Positions 7,086 through 15,017 of a stretch of DNA of 22,131 nt are shown here, piece after piece. Source of the DNA: Actinomycetes bacterium. Lineage in GTDB: Bacteria; Actinomycetota; Acidimicrobiia; Acidimicrobiales; RAAP-2. The notes beneath the pieces were generated by a model. The model was not told the DNA's origin and searched no databases. It saw only the letters and a program-made list of their open reading frames with translations. Where the stretch lies: contig JAJZSX010000003.1 in NCBI GenBank assembly GCA_021849435.1, positions 1 to 22,131 of the forward strand. Reading direction: 5' to 3'. A program made the position numbers and the translations under genes. Each line of letters starts with the position of its first letter. The stretch's first letter is position 1.

Positions 7086-7532
7086 TCACGAGCTTGGGGG
7101 TGCGTCGTCGTCACGGGATGTCGGATATCGGCCCGGTCGCTCCATCACTCGCTCGTCCAGCGGGCGAAAACCATAACGCGTGTAGAGACCGTGGGCATCA
7201 CGAGTCGCGAGGAACCAGCGGAACCGCGCACCGAGCCCCTCTTCAACCATGGCCTCGACCATCCGACCTCCAATGCCTCGCCCGCGATGCGATGCAGCGA
7301 CGTAGACATCGGCCAGGTAGGCGTCACTGACGCCATCGGACATGGCGCGCGCAAAGCCCACGAGCTCGCCACTCTCCGCGTACGCCCCAATGACGCGCCA
7401 CGCGCCTCTGAACTGACGTTCCACGTCGTCTCGGGTTCGCCAGCGGTGCCAGTAGGCGTCGGTGGAGAGGTAGTGCCAGACCGCGTCGAAGTCGAGGCGC
7501 CCGCGGTCGTCGTCGAGTAGGTACGTCTCCAT
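7086..7532 (-). CDS. GNAT-family N-acetyltransferase
   Basis: I start this gene at the ATG at 7532 (METYLLDDDRG), which has GGGGCAGG upstream; the longer frame to 7679 would run through the neighbouring hydrolase and has shadow-like composition. The 148-residue product shows the acetyl-CoA loop VAASHRGRGIGGRMVEAMVEEG (R/Q-x-x-G-x-G/A) at about 88-109 and the C-terminal LYTRYGFRPLDE, both GNAT hallmarks. It lies 16 bases after the PuuE-like gene, so it is co-transcribed. The acceptor is unknown; it could acetylate an amine intermediate of the catabolic pathway. Confidence 0.85.
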   Translation of the reverse strand: METYLLDDDRGRLDFDAVWHYLSTDAYWHRWRTRDDVERQFRGAWRVIGAYAESGELVGFARAMSDGVSDAYLADVYVAASHRGRGIGGRMVEAMVEEGLGARFRWFLATRDAHGLYTRYGFRPLDERVMERPGRYPTSRDDDAPPSS

Positions 7533-7548
7533 GACCTGCCCCGGGTCG

Positions 7549-8490
7549 TCAGTCGGGCTTGGGCACTTGCTGGGCGAACGACTCGGCGATGTCGATTCGA
7601 CGCATGAAGGCGACGTCGTCGAAGCCTTGGGCGTAGGCAATGAAGCGCGCCAACGCGTCGGCCCGCGCCGGGTTGCCACTGATGCGCGGGTGGATCCCGA
7701 TGGACATCATACGGCCCACGTCGTCACCGTCGTTGCGCAGGCGGTCGACGGTCGCCTTGGCGGTTTCGAAGAACTGCTCCGGGCTCCCGTACCCGGTGCC
7801 CACGATGTAGCGAGCGTCGTTCACGACGAGCGAGTACGGCACGACGAGGTGCGAGCGGCCATTGACCTTCGTCCAGTAGGGAATGTCCTCGTTGTAGGTG
7901 TCCGAGTCGTAGACGAATCCACCCTCCTCCACCACGAGATCACGCGTGTTCACGCTCATCTCGCGGCAATACCAGCCAACGGGACGCTTTCCGGTGGTCT
8001 TCTCAATCGACTCAACCGCCAGCCTGATGGCCTCACGCTCCTCGTCGCGGGTCATCTCATAGTGGTTGGACCAGCGAAACCCGTGGCCGGCTGCTTCGTC
8101 CCCACGACGCGCCAACTTTTTCGCCACCTCGGGATTGCGCTCGAGCGCCACCGCCGCCGCAAAGAACGTCACGGGGACCTGCGCCGCGTCGAAGACGCGG
8201 AACAGTCGCCAGATGCCCGCCCGCGAACCGTACTCGTACATCGACTCGACGGCGAGATCGCGTTGGTCATCGACGGCGAACGGCAGCTCGTAGAGCCCGT
8301 CGTTCACGCCGTCACCCATCGCGAAGGTCTTCTCCGAACCTTCCTCGTAGTTGATGACGATCTGGATGGCGACCTTGGCCTCGTTGGCCCAACGCACCAC
8401 CGGCGGATGCTCACCGTAGCCAACGAGTTCGCGTCGTGGCCCCGGGACCCCTTCGCTTAGGTCAGTACGCTGAAAGAACTGTTCGTTCAT
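7549..8490 (-). CDS. PuuE/allantoinase-like member of the polysaccharide deacetylase family
   Basis: The ATG at 8490 follows an AAGGGGG ribosome site; an in-frame upstream extension is not supported. The 313-residue protein has a NodB-type fold with the allantoinase (PuuE) signature: YGEHPPVVRWANEAKVAIQI, VINYEEGSE, MYEYGSRAGIWRLFRVFDAAQVPVTFF, AAGHGFRW and KRPVGWY. PuuE enzymes open the ring of allantoin; other relatives act on related amide bonds. There is no signal peptide, so it is cytoplasmic and not a cell-wall deacetylase. Being in one operon with an isochorismatase-type hydrolase and an amino acid permease points to opening a cyclic ureide or amide. The substrate cannot be read from sequence. 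Confidence 0.8.
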   Translation of the reverse strand: MNEQFFQRTDLSEGVPGPRRELVGYGEHPPVVRWANEAKVAIQIVINYEEGSEKTFAMGDGVNDGLYELPFAVDDQRDLAVESMYEYGSRAGIWRLFRVFDAAQVPVTFFAAAVALERNPEVAKKLARRGDEAAGHGFRWSNHYEMTRDEEREAIRLAVESIEKTTGKRPVGWYCREMSVNTRDLVVEEGGFVYDSDTYNEDIPYWTKVNGRSHLVVPYSLVVNDARYIVGTGYGSPEQFFETAKATVDRLRNDGDDVGRMMSIGIHPRISGNPARADALARFIAYAQGFDDVAFMRRIDIAESFAQQVPKPD

Positions 8491-8533
8491 TGTGATGAAT
8501 CCCCCTTTCTTGTGGGCTCTTTCAACCAGCCTC

Positions 8534-9310
8534 TTAGTCGAGTCCGGCCAGACTGCGCGCGCCATCGACGACAATCAACTGACCGCTGAGGTACGCGGCC
8601 TCTTGACTCGCTAGAAACTGGTAGACGTAGGCGATGTCCTCGGGCGTTCCCACCCGCCCGACCGGCACCTTGGGTCCCACCTTCTCCAACGCCTCGAGAC
8701 CAAGAGAGTTGATTGGGTCGAGCGCTTGGGGCGTGCGAATGACGCCCGGTGCCACAGCATTCGCCGTGATGCCAAAGGGGCCGAACTCAACGGCGAGGGA
8801 TTTGACCAGCCCGACGAGGCCACCCTTGGCCGCCGCGTAGTGCGAATGCTCGGGCCAGCCGGAGACCGTACCGGCCACCGACGAGGTCGCGATCAAGCGC
8901 CCAAAGCCCTGTCGCTTCATGTGGGGGATGCAGTCACGAAAGACACGCCACGCCCCATTCAGATCGACGTCGATGAGATGGCTCCACGCCTCGTCGCCTA
9001 GTTCCTCCAGGGAGACTTTGCGCGCGATTCCGGCGTTGGCGACGGCGACGTGCACCCCACCAAGCTCGTCGACGGCGCGCTGGGTCAGGCGCGCAACTTC
9101 GCTCGTTGAGGCCACGTCGACCGCTTCGACCACGCATCGCCTTCCCATCAATTCGACGTCGCGGCGCACCAGTTCGATGTCGTGACCATCCGGTGGATAC
9201 CACGCCAGCGCCACGTCCGCCCCCGCGGCGGCGAAGACACGCGCCGTCGCCGCTCCAATTCCTGACGCCGCACCCGTGATGAGCGCAACGCGACCCGTCA
9301 TCTCAAACAT
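8534..9310 (-). CDS. SDR-family oxidoreductase (second of two)
   Basis: The 258-residue classical short-chain dehydrogenase has the cofactor loop TGAASGIG near residue 13, NAG in VAVANAGIA, the catalytic serine in ATSSVAG and Tyr-x-x-x-Lys in YAAAKGG, and ends VVDGARSLAGLD. An acidic residue does not clearly follow beta-2 (LAWYPPDG), so NAD or NADP preference is uncertain. It starts inside the end of the CoA-transferase gene (8-base overlap) with an AGGAG site upstream, showing translational coupling, and ends 43 bases before the PuuE-like gene. The substrate is probably a hydroxy- or keto-intermediate of the pathway. Confidence 0.88.
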   Translation of the reverse strand: MFEMTGRVALITGAASGIGAATARVFAAAGADVALAWYPPDGHDIELVRRDVELMGRRCVVEAVDVASTSEVARLTQRAVDELGGVHVAVANAGIARKVSLEELGDEAWSHLIDVDLNGAWRVFRDCIPHMKRQGFGRLIATSSVAGTVSGWPEHSHYAAAKGGLVGLVKSLAVEFGPFGITANAVAPGVIRTPQALDPINSLGLEALEKVGPKVPVGRVGTPEDIAYVYQFLASQEAAYLSGQLIVVDGARSLAGLD

Positions 9311-10568
9311 TCGTTTCTCCTGTCCTCATGCTCACTTCAGATCCGTGGGCGCTGATGTCGCGCCCCGCGTCGACGCTGCCGAAAGCTCCCTCGGCGGCGA
9401 GGGACTGTCGCTGCTGCTCGGAATAGCCGAGCAGCAGCGACATCACCGCGTCCGCATCCTCGTGACGGCGTGGGGCTCGTCGATGGGTCATCGGTTCTTC
9501 GCCAACGCGAACGGCACTCGCGACCTGGCGCACCTCGCCGAAACGAGGGTGATCGGTGGAGACGACGACGCGTCGCGCCACTGATTGGGGGTCGGCGAGC
9601 GCTTCGGCCACCGAGTTGACCGGGCCGCACGGCACCTGGGCGAGAGTCAGGACCGCCACCCATTCGTTGGTAGGACGCTGCAAGAAGGCATCACTGAGGA
9701 TCGCCAGGACTTCGTCCGCGTGCTCGAAGCGTGCAGCGAACCCCTGGAAGCGCGGATCGAGCGCGAGGTCAGGCATCTCCAACGCCTCCACCAGGCGACG
9801 CCAGAACTTCTCCTTCGGACACGCGACGACGAGCCAGCCATCTCGCGTCTCGAACACCTGGAAGGGAACGATCGACGGGTGCGCGGAGTGATGGGTACGG
9901 CGCGGGATGAAGTCGCCGTTGAGGCTCCAGGCCGCGGGATAGGTCAGCATCGACATGGCCGTTTCGAAGAGGCTCACGTCACAGTCACAGCCCACGCCGT
10001 CACGACGGGCCGCGTGCAGCGCGGCCAGCATCGAGATCGCTGCGACCAACCCGCCGGAGTAGTCCACGATGGACAGCCCCGACTTCGTCGGTGGCCCGTC
10101 GGGTTCGCCCGTCAGATCCATCCAGCCGGTCAGGCCCTGGATCACGTAGTCATATCCCGGGTCGGCCCGCCGTGGTCCGGTCATCCCGTAGCCGCTCAGC
10201 GAACAGCAGACGATCTTCGGGTTAATGCTCTTGAGATCGCCGAAGCGAATGGCGAGGCGCTCGGGCACATCGCCACGGAGGTTCGAGTAGACGATGTCGC
10301 TGACGCGCACCAGGTCTTCAAAGACGGAGCGCCCCGCAACCGTGTTGAGGTCGAGGCTGAGGCTTCGCTTGTTGCGATTGAACGCCTCGAAGAAGATGCT
10401 GTCCTCGCCCTCTTGCTGGGGCGTTACGTAGCGTCCGATGTCGCCGCCCACGCTGGGGTCCTCGATCTTGATGACGTCGGCTCCCAGGTCGGCTAGCTGC
10501 ACCGAGCCGAACGGCCCCGCGCCGTACTGCTCGATGGCTAGGATTCGGACATCCTCTAGCGGTCTCAT
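9303..10568 (-). CDS. Family III (CaiB/BaiF) CoA-transferase, candidate mesaconate CoA-transferase
   Basis: The ATG at 10568 lies one base after the stop of the lyase gene, fixing the start; MRPLEDVRILAIEQYGAGPFG is the usual family N-terminus. It is 421 residues long. The catalytic aspartate is at residue 169 in SGLSIVDYSGG, the same number as in formyl-CoA transferase, and other family blocks are DLGADVIKIEDP, RNKRSLSLDL and GYGMTGP. Such enzymes move CoA between organic acids through an Asp-CoA anhydride. Directly downstream of methylaspartate ammonia-lyase, the natural acceptor would be mesaconate, giving mesaconyl-CoA from succinyl-CoA or another donor. The family assignment is secure; the acceptor is inferred from context. 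Confidence 0.88.
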   Translation of the reverse strand: MRPLEDVRILAIEQYGAGPFGSVQLADLGADVIKIEDPSVGGDIGRYVTPQQEGEDSIFFEAFNRNKRSLSLDLNTVAGRSVFEDLVRVSDIVYSNLRGDVPERLAIRFGDLKSINPKIVCCSLSGYGMTGPRRADPGYDYVIQGLTGWMDLTGEPDGPPTKSGLSIVDYSGGLVAAISMLAALHAARRDGVGCDCDVSLFETAMSMLTYPAAWSLNGDFIPRRTHHSAHPSIVPFQVFETRDGWLVVACPKEKFWRRLVEALEMPDLALDPRFQGFAARFEHADEVLAILSDAFLQRPTNEWVAVLTLAQVPCGPVNSVAEALADPQSVARRVVVSTDHPRFGEVRQVASAVRVGEEPMTHRRAPRRHEDADAVMSLLLGYSEQQRQSLAAEGAFGSVDAGRDISAHGSEVSMRTGETNV

Positions 10569-10569
10569 G

Positions 10570-11835
10570 TCAGGACGCCCGCACAGACCGATTGCTGCGT
10601 CGCCACCGAACCAGGTCACGCGTGCGAGCCATCTCGTTTCTCACGATCATGATGCCCTCGTCCACGCCCATGCCGGGCTTGGCGAGCACCTGGTCGGCGC
10701 CACAGGCCATCGCCACGTGGGTGCTCACGCGAGCCGACTGGTCGGTCTCGTTGCACGTCCCTCCGCAGTAGGAGCGCAACCCGCGCTCGTGCACGAGCAG
10801 TAGCGCCTCGATGGTGTTGTTGATTCCACCGAGATCAGGCGTCTTCACGTGGATGACGTCGGCGGCCCCCGCCTGGGTGAAGACATCAATGTCCTCCAAC
10901 GTATTGCACCACTCGTCGACGACAATGGCCACGGGGATCTCTCGCGTGCGCAAGAGCTCGCGCAGCTTGGCGTAGGTCGCCACCTGGCCATCGCGGCTAC
11001 CGGCGTCGATGGGATGTTCGACCCAGAGGCCAAAGGGTGCTGCGGCCTGCGCCAAGGTGGCGAGATACGTCGCGACGCGCTCGAGGTCACCTTCGAATGC
11101 CAGACCGATGGTCCCGTAGGTGTCGATGTGAAACCGCGGGAGGTAGTCGGGGTTCGTACGCACGCTGAGAACGCGATCGCGCAGCCACTCGACGTACTCG
11201 AGAAGCACTTCGCCACTGGGGCCAAGCTTGGTGTCGACTTCGTTGATGAGGCCGTGAGGCATCACGTCGACTTGCTTGAGGATCATCTTGTCGACGTTGG
11301 CGTAGCGATCATCGCCGGTCTGGGCGAAGAGGGGAACGAGGTCGATCTCGACGTCGACCCCGTACTCTCGTTGCACGACCTCAGCCATCGTGAGATGGCC
11401 CGCCAGAGCCGCCGCGTGCAAGAGCGCCTGCGTGACACCGTATCGAACCGAGGTCGCGAGCGGCGCACCGTCCACCAAGAGCCCGTCAATCTCCTCGGCA
11501 GCCGCTCGAAAACCCTGAAACGTCCGACCGACCAGGTGTGGGATGACGTGATCGTGGAGCTGCGCCAAGAGGTCGTCCACACTCGAAAGAGGGGCTCGTC
11601 CCCCCGCGCCGGCGTACTGCACCTCCGCACAGTCCCCGAAGGCCGTCTGGCCGTCAGAGAGAACCAACGTCACCGAAATGGCGACGCCGGGCTCGCGAAT
11701 CGCGGTGAACCCCGCGGTCACGGGCAGGCCGGTGTAGAGGAATCCGTCGTGTGTCCGGCCCGCACGTATCGCGCCCTGGTCGTCACGAAAGAACCCGGTT
11801 GCCACCGGCGTGCACACGACGTCGAGGATCTTCAT
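10570..11835 (-). CDS. mal: Methylaspartate ammonia-lyase (3-methylaspartase, EC 4.3.1.2)
   Basis: This enolase-superfamily enzyme converts 3-methylaspartate to mesaconate and ammonia. The ATG at 11835 overlaps the preceding SDR stop as ATGA; a longer frame is shadow. At 421 residues it matches the family (about 413). Counting from this start, the residues known from the Clostridium tetanomorphum enzyme fall on the same numbers: metal ligands Asp238, Glu273 and Asp307, bases His194 and Lys331 (VKTPDLGGINN), and substrate contacts Gln73, Gln172, Thr360, Cys361 (CNETDQS) and Leu384. One difference is His at 329 (VIHVK), where I recall Gln in the clostridial enzyme. It is central to the operon and tightly coupled on both sides. 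The identity is firm, though the preferred 3-substituent might differ. Confidence 0.95.
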   Translation of the reverse strand: MKILDVVCTPVATGFFRDDQGAIRAGRTHDGFLYTGLPVTAGFTAIREPGVAISVTLVLSDGQTAFGDCAEVQYAGAGGRAPLSSVDDLLAQLHDHVIPHLVGRTFQGFRAAAEEIDGLLVDGAPLATSVRYGVTQALLHAAALAGHLTMAEVVQREYGVDVEIDLVPLFAQTGDDRYANVDKMILKQVDVMPHGLINEVDTKLGPSGEVLLEYVEWLRDRVLSVRTNPDYLPRFHIDTYGTIGLAFEGDLERVATYLATLAQAAAPFGLWVEHPIDAGSRDGQVATYAKLRELLRTREIPVAIVVDEWCNTLEDIDVFTQAGAADVIHVKTPDLGGINNTIEALLLVHERGLRSYCGGTCNETDQSARVSTHVAMACGADQVLAKPGMGVDEGIMIVRNEMARTRDLVRWRRSNRSVRAS

Positions 11836-12581
11836 ATCATCACGTCTCCGCCGTTCGGACCGAGCGTGGCGCCCACGTAGTACGAGCCGCCGTCTGACGC
11901 CAGCAACACTGCCGTCGGCGTGATCTCCTCTACTCTTCCAAAGCGTCGAATCGGCAGCTCGGCAAGCTTCGCGTTGCGCCACGCCTCCGTCTCGCTCTCG
12001 AGCAGCGGCGTCTCGATGGCTCCGGGGGCGATCGCGTTCACTAACACTCCTCGGTGCGAGACCTCCCGGGCGAGCGCCTTGGTGAGTCCGATGACCCCGG
12101 CCTTGCTCGCCGTGTAGTGCGTCGCTGACACGCCGCCGATGTACGCGAGCTGGGAGGCGATATTGATGATGCGGCCCTCGCCTCGCTCGAGCATCTGGCC
12201 GATCAGGGCTCTCGTACACAAGAACACGCTGCGCAGGTTCGTGTTCAGCACGTGATCCCACTGGACGGAGGTCATGTCTTCGAGGAGCGCCTCGCTAAAG
12301 ACACCGGCGTTGTTCACGAGGATGTCCACACGCGCGAAGTGAGCGAGCGCCTCCTCGGTCATGGCGGCGACACTGCGCTCATCACTGACGTCGGCCTGGA
12401 TGAATCGCATTCGCCCGCCGAAGGCCGCAACGGCGTCCATCGTCTCTCTCGCGCGCGACTCGTCGACGAGGTCAGCCACCACGACGGTGGCTCCTTCGCG
12501 AGCGAAGGCGATCGCGATGCCTTGACCGATGCCTGACGCCGCACCCGTGACGAGGGCGACCTTTCCGTCGAGCTGTCCCAT
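11832..12581 (-). CDS. SDR-family oxidoreductase (first of two)
   Basis: The ATG at 12581 follows a GGAGGAAA ribosome site, and an in-frame upstream start is not supported. The 249-residue protein carries TGAASGIGQG near residue 12, acidic Asp in VVVADLVDES after beta-2 (suggesting NAD), NNAG, the serine in IINIASQLAYIGG, and Tyr-x-x-x-Lys in YTASKAG. This is the FabG-like classical SDR pattern. It begins 2 bases after the hydrolase stop and overlaps the lyase start by 4 bases, so it is translated as part of the chain. Its role is probably oxidation or reduction of a pathway intermediate before or after deamination. Confidence 0.9.
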   Translation of the reverse strand: MGQLDGKVALVTGAASGIGQGIAIAFAREGATVVVADLVDESRARETMDAVAAFGGRMRFIQADVSDERSVAAMTEEALAHFARVDILVNNAGVFSEALLEDMTSVQWDHVLNTNLRSVFLCTRALIGQMLERGEGRIINIASQLAYIGGVSATHYTASKAGVIGLTKALAREVSHRGVLVNAIAPGAIETPLLESETEAWRNAKLAELPIRRFGRVEEITPTAVLLASDGGSYYVGATLGPNGGDVMI

Positions 12582-12583
12582 CG

Positions 12584-13276
12584 TTACTTTCCTCCGCCCG
12601 TCTGTTGAGCCGTCTCCCACACCTTGCGAATTTCACTTCCATTCGAGAGGTCAAAGCGATGCCGCATCAAGAAGATCGATGCCTCGTGTTGGGCTCGATC
12701 GTCACTCGCGACACAGTCCTCGGGAATGACGACGTAGTAGTCGTTGAACATCGCGTCGCGGGCCGTCGACTCGACGCATCCCTCGGTGGTGCACCCGGTG
12801 ACGACGACGGTCTGGATCCGATTGGAGCGCAGCAGCATGTCGAGATTGGTGCCCCAGAATCCACTCGAACGGTACTTGCGCACCACTAGCTCGTCGACGC
12901 GTGGGCGAAACTCGGCAACGAACTCGTGTCCCGCGGTGCCCGGCACCGTGTAGGTGAGAGGTAGATCTCCTTGGCGAAAGTCGCCGTGCATGCGCAGGTT
13001 GAACCGATGCTGGGCCGGCGAGTCACTCATGTGATCCGCCAACTGGGTGTTCTGGAGGTGGATGACCACCACGCCGCTCTCCCGGGCCGCGGTCAACAAC
13101 TCGACCTGATGGGGCCGAGACTCTTCGTACATCGAGAGGTCAACTCCCATCTGGCCGAACAGCCCGTCTGGATCGACGAAGTCGTGCTGCATGTCGATCA
13201 CCAGGAGCGCGGTGTGCGCTGGATCAACCAACTCCTCAATTTCCGTATACACGTGCTTTCCGTGAACATCAATCAA
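12584..13276 (-). CDS. Isochorismatase-type cysteine hydrolase (amidase/N-carbamoylase-like)
   Basis: The start is the TTG at 13276 (LIDVHGKHVYTE), 5 bases after the permease stop and with GGAGG upstream; the much longer open frame is antisense of the permease. The 230-residue protein shows the catalytic triad of the family: Asp in LLVIDMQHDF (about 33), Lys in VVRKYRSSGF and Cys in VVTGCTTEGCVESTARDAM, with the usual cis-peptide before the cysteine block. Family members hydrolyse amide, carbamoyl or ureido groups (nicotinamidase, N-carbamoylsarcosine amidase, RutB, biuret hydrolase). It is most similar in feel to the N-carbamoylsarcosine/biuret group, but the substrate is not determined. Its operon position right after the permease suggests an early step. 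Confidence 0.87.
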   Translation of the reverse strand: MIDVHGKHVYTEIEELVDPAHTALLVIDMQHDFVDPDGLFGQMGVDLSMYEESRPHQVELLTAARESGVVVIHLQNTQLADHMSDSPAQHRFNLRMHGDFRQGDLPLTYTVPGTAGHEFVAEFRPRVDELVVRKYRSSGFWGTNLDMLLRSNRIQTVVVTGCTTEGCVESTARDAMFNDYYVVIPEDCVASDDRAQHEASIFLMRHRFDLSNGSEIRKVWETAQQTGGGK

Positions 13277-13281
13277 GAGAC

Positions 13282-14829
13282 TCAATCCTCCATAATCTCT
13301 GGGTGCCGCGCGGCCTCCTCCTCCACCGTGGGGTGTTGGAGCGACGTTGCTCGTGCGGCCAACAGACTCTGATCCTCTTCGCCGGGAACCAGATCTTCCT
13401 CGGCGACAAAGGTCCCGATCGCCGCAATCTTCTCCGGCGACGTCTTGCGGTAAGTAAGCAGCAGCACGGTGCCGAGCGCGATCCAGCCGAGGGTGATCCA
13501 CGGAACGAGGCTGAAGGGCCAGCTCTGTCCGGGCTTCGCAACGCTCCACAGGGGGTAGGCGAACGCCGCGACGCCGGCGATGGGGATGACGACGTGACGC
13601 CACCAGTTGCGCTCTGGCTGCTTCCAGAAGTAGCGGATCAGCGCGATGTTTGACATGCAGTAGACGATGACGATTGCGACCGTGCCGATCGATCCAGTGA
13701 ATCCGTAGTTGCCCGTGGCCCCCGGGCCCAGCCAGGCTCCACCGGCCAAACCAATGGCCACGGTGAAGACCGTCTGACCGATGATCGCCACGTAGGGAGA
13801 GAACCACTTCGCGTGGACGTGTCCGAAGGAGACCGGCAGCACGCGGTCGCGACCCATGGAGAACATGACGCGCACCGTGGTGTTGTGAATTGCCATGAAG
13901 CAGCTGAACAGTCCGGCGATCGCCGCGAGTTCGATGGGCTGGAGCAGCCATGACGCGTAGTGGTGGCCCAGCGTCACAAAGGGGTTGGGGTCACTGAGGA
14001 ACTTGAGCAGGTTCGCGTGGTTGTTCAGGCCGTAGCCAGTCGTGAGCGCGTACATGGCAAAGACATAGAAGACACCGACCGAGATCAAGGCACCGCTCAC
14101 CGCCATCGGGACGTTGCGCTTTGGATTCTTCGTCTCCTCGCCCAGCGTGGCCGCGGCGTCAAAGCCGATGAAGGACAGGATGCCAAACACCACGCCCATT
14201 CCAACGCCCGACACTCCGTGAGGTGAACTGCTGGGCAAGAACGACTTGATCGTGTTGCCGCTGCCTCCGTGAACGATGGCGAGCACGGACAGCACCAAGA
14301 AGATGACAACTTCGAGGAAGAGCAGCACGAGGTCCACGTTGACCGACGCCCTGATCGAACGCAACGAGAGGCTCAAGATGATGAGCATCGCGAGCAGTGA
14401 GAACAGCCACCAAGGAACGTTCGAGTTGAAGGTCGACAAGAAGTAGTCATGGACGAACGAGCCGAACGCCGTGAACAATCCCGGCGCCAGAATTGCGTAC
14501 CCGATCCAAAAGAGCCAGCCCGTGTAGAAGCCGGCGCTCGGGCCGAGTCCGGCACTGTTGAACGTGTAGAAGGATCCCGCCGAAGGCAGACGCCGTGCGA
14601 ACTGCACCACCGAGTTTCCGACGAGCAAGCAAGCAATAAAGGCCACGAGGAACGAAAGCGGTAGGGCTCCACCAGCTTGGGGCCCGGCCGCCGGTGCGTT
14701 GAGCACCACCGCCAAGACCGGTGCCATGGCGGCGGCGGACAACGCAATGGCGTTCGGGATGTTCAAGACACCCCGTTCGAGCCGATGCGGTGATGCGCCT
14801 GTCGATGTCGGACTAGATACTTCAGCCAT
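13282..14829 (-). CDS. APC-superfamily amino acid/amine permease
   Basis: This is the first gene of the reverse-strand operon, with a GGGGGAG ribosome site before the ATG at 14829. The 515-residue membrane protein has about 12 hydrophobic segments between residues 25 and 465. The first has the broken-helix pattern NAIALSAAAMAPVLAV. The motif SFIGFDAAATLGEETKNPKRNVPMA after segment 6 is the conserved APC block that binds the amino group. A ~50-residue acidic cytoplasmic tail follows. It should import the compound that the downstream enzymes degrade by proton-coupled symport. It starts opposite the GntR gene across a 188-base operator-containing region. Confidence 0.92.
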   Translation of the reverse strand: MAEVSSPTSTGASPHRLERGVLNIPNAIALSAAAMAPVLAVVLNAPAAGPQAGGALPLSFLVAFIACLLVGNSVVQFARRLPSAGSFYTFNSAGLGPSAGFYTGWLFWIGYAILAPGLFTAFGSFVHDYFLSTFNSNVPWWLFSLLAMLIILSLSLRSIRASVNVDLVLLFLEVVIFLVLSVLAIVHGGSGNTIKSFLPSSSPHGVSGVGMGVVFGILSFIGFDAAATLGEETKNPKRNVPMAVSGALISVGVFYVFAMYALTTGYGLNNHANLLKFLSDPNPFVTLGHHYASWLLQPIELAAIAGLFSCFMAIHNTTVRVMFSMGRDRVLPVSFGHVHAKWFSPYVAIIGQTVFTVAIGLAGGAWLGPGATGNYGFTGSIGTVAIVIVYCMSNIALIRYFWKQPERNWWRHVVIPIAGVAAFAYPLWSVAKPGQSWPFSLVPWITLGWIALGTVLLLTYRKTSPEKIAAIGTFVAEEDLVPGEEDQSLLAARATSLQHPTVEEEAARHPEIMED

Positions 14830-14856
14830 AAACTCCCCCTATGAACTTGCGGCGAC

Positions 14857-14900
14857 TGATCGATCACCGACGAATGTTACTTAATGCACTGATATATCAG
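14857..14900. promoter_or_regulatory. Two TGATNNATCA palindromes in the divergent promoter region
   Basis: TGATCGATCA (14857-14866) and CTGATATATCAG (14889-14900) are perfect palindromes sharing the core TGAT-N2-ATCA. Their centres are 33 bases apart, about three helical turns. They sit between the permease start (14829) and the GntR start (15018). A weaker third half (ACATCAG, 14917-14923) follows. Position and symmetry fit operators for the GntR-family dimer, controlling both arms. Confidence 0.5.
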
Positions 14901-15017
14901 ACTTCGCATCTAAGATACATCAGATGGATAGCCATTTCAAGTAAATCGGAAGAGTGACCTGTCGCATTGTCTGCCCGTGGCCGCTCGTAATCTCCTAACG
15001 GTGACAAAGTTGGTGTA

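Noticed and set aside
7533..7679. N-terminal extension of the acetyltransferase
   Set aside because: Serine/proline-rich shadow of the PuuE-like gene; the GNAT fold begins at METYLL.
7531..8460. Long forward open frame (309 residues)
   Set aside because: It is the exact antisense of the PuuE-like gene, whose motifs are clear; composition is valine/arginine/histidine-heavy, as in GC-rich shadows.
9585..11880. Forward open frames of about 303 and 343 residues
   Set aside because: They are antisense to the CoA-transferase and methylaspartate ammonia-lyase genes, which carry all family residues.
11836..12261. N-terminal extension of the methylaspartate ammonia-lyase frame
   Set aside because: The extension overlaps the SDR gene in another frame, is arginine-rich, and active-site numbering fits the start at 11835.
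13277..13951. N-terminal extension of the isochorismatase-type frame
   Set aside because: It is an alternative frame of the permease gene; the hydrolase family begins near the TTG at 13276.
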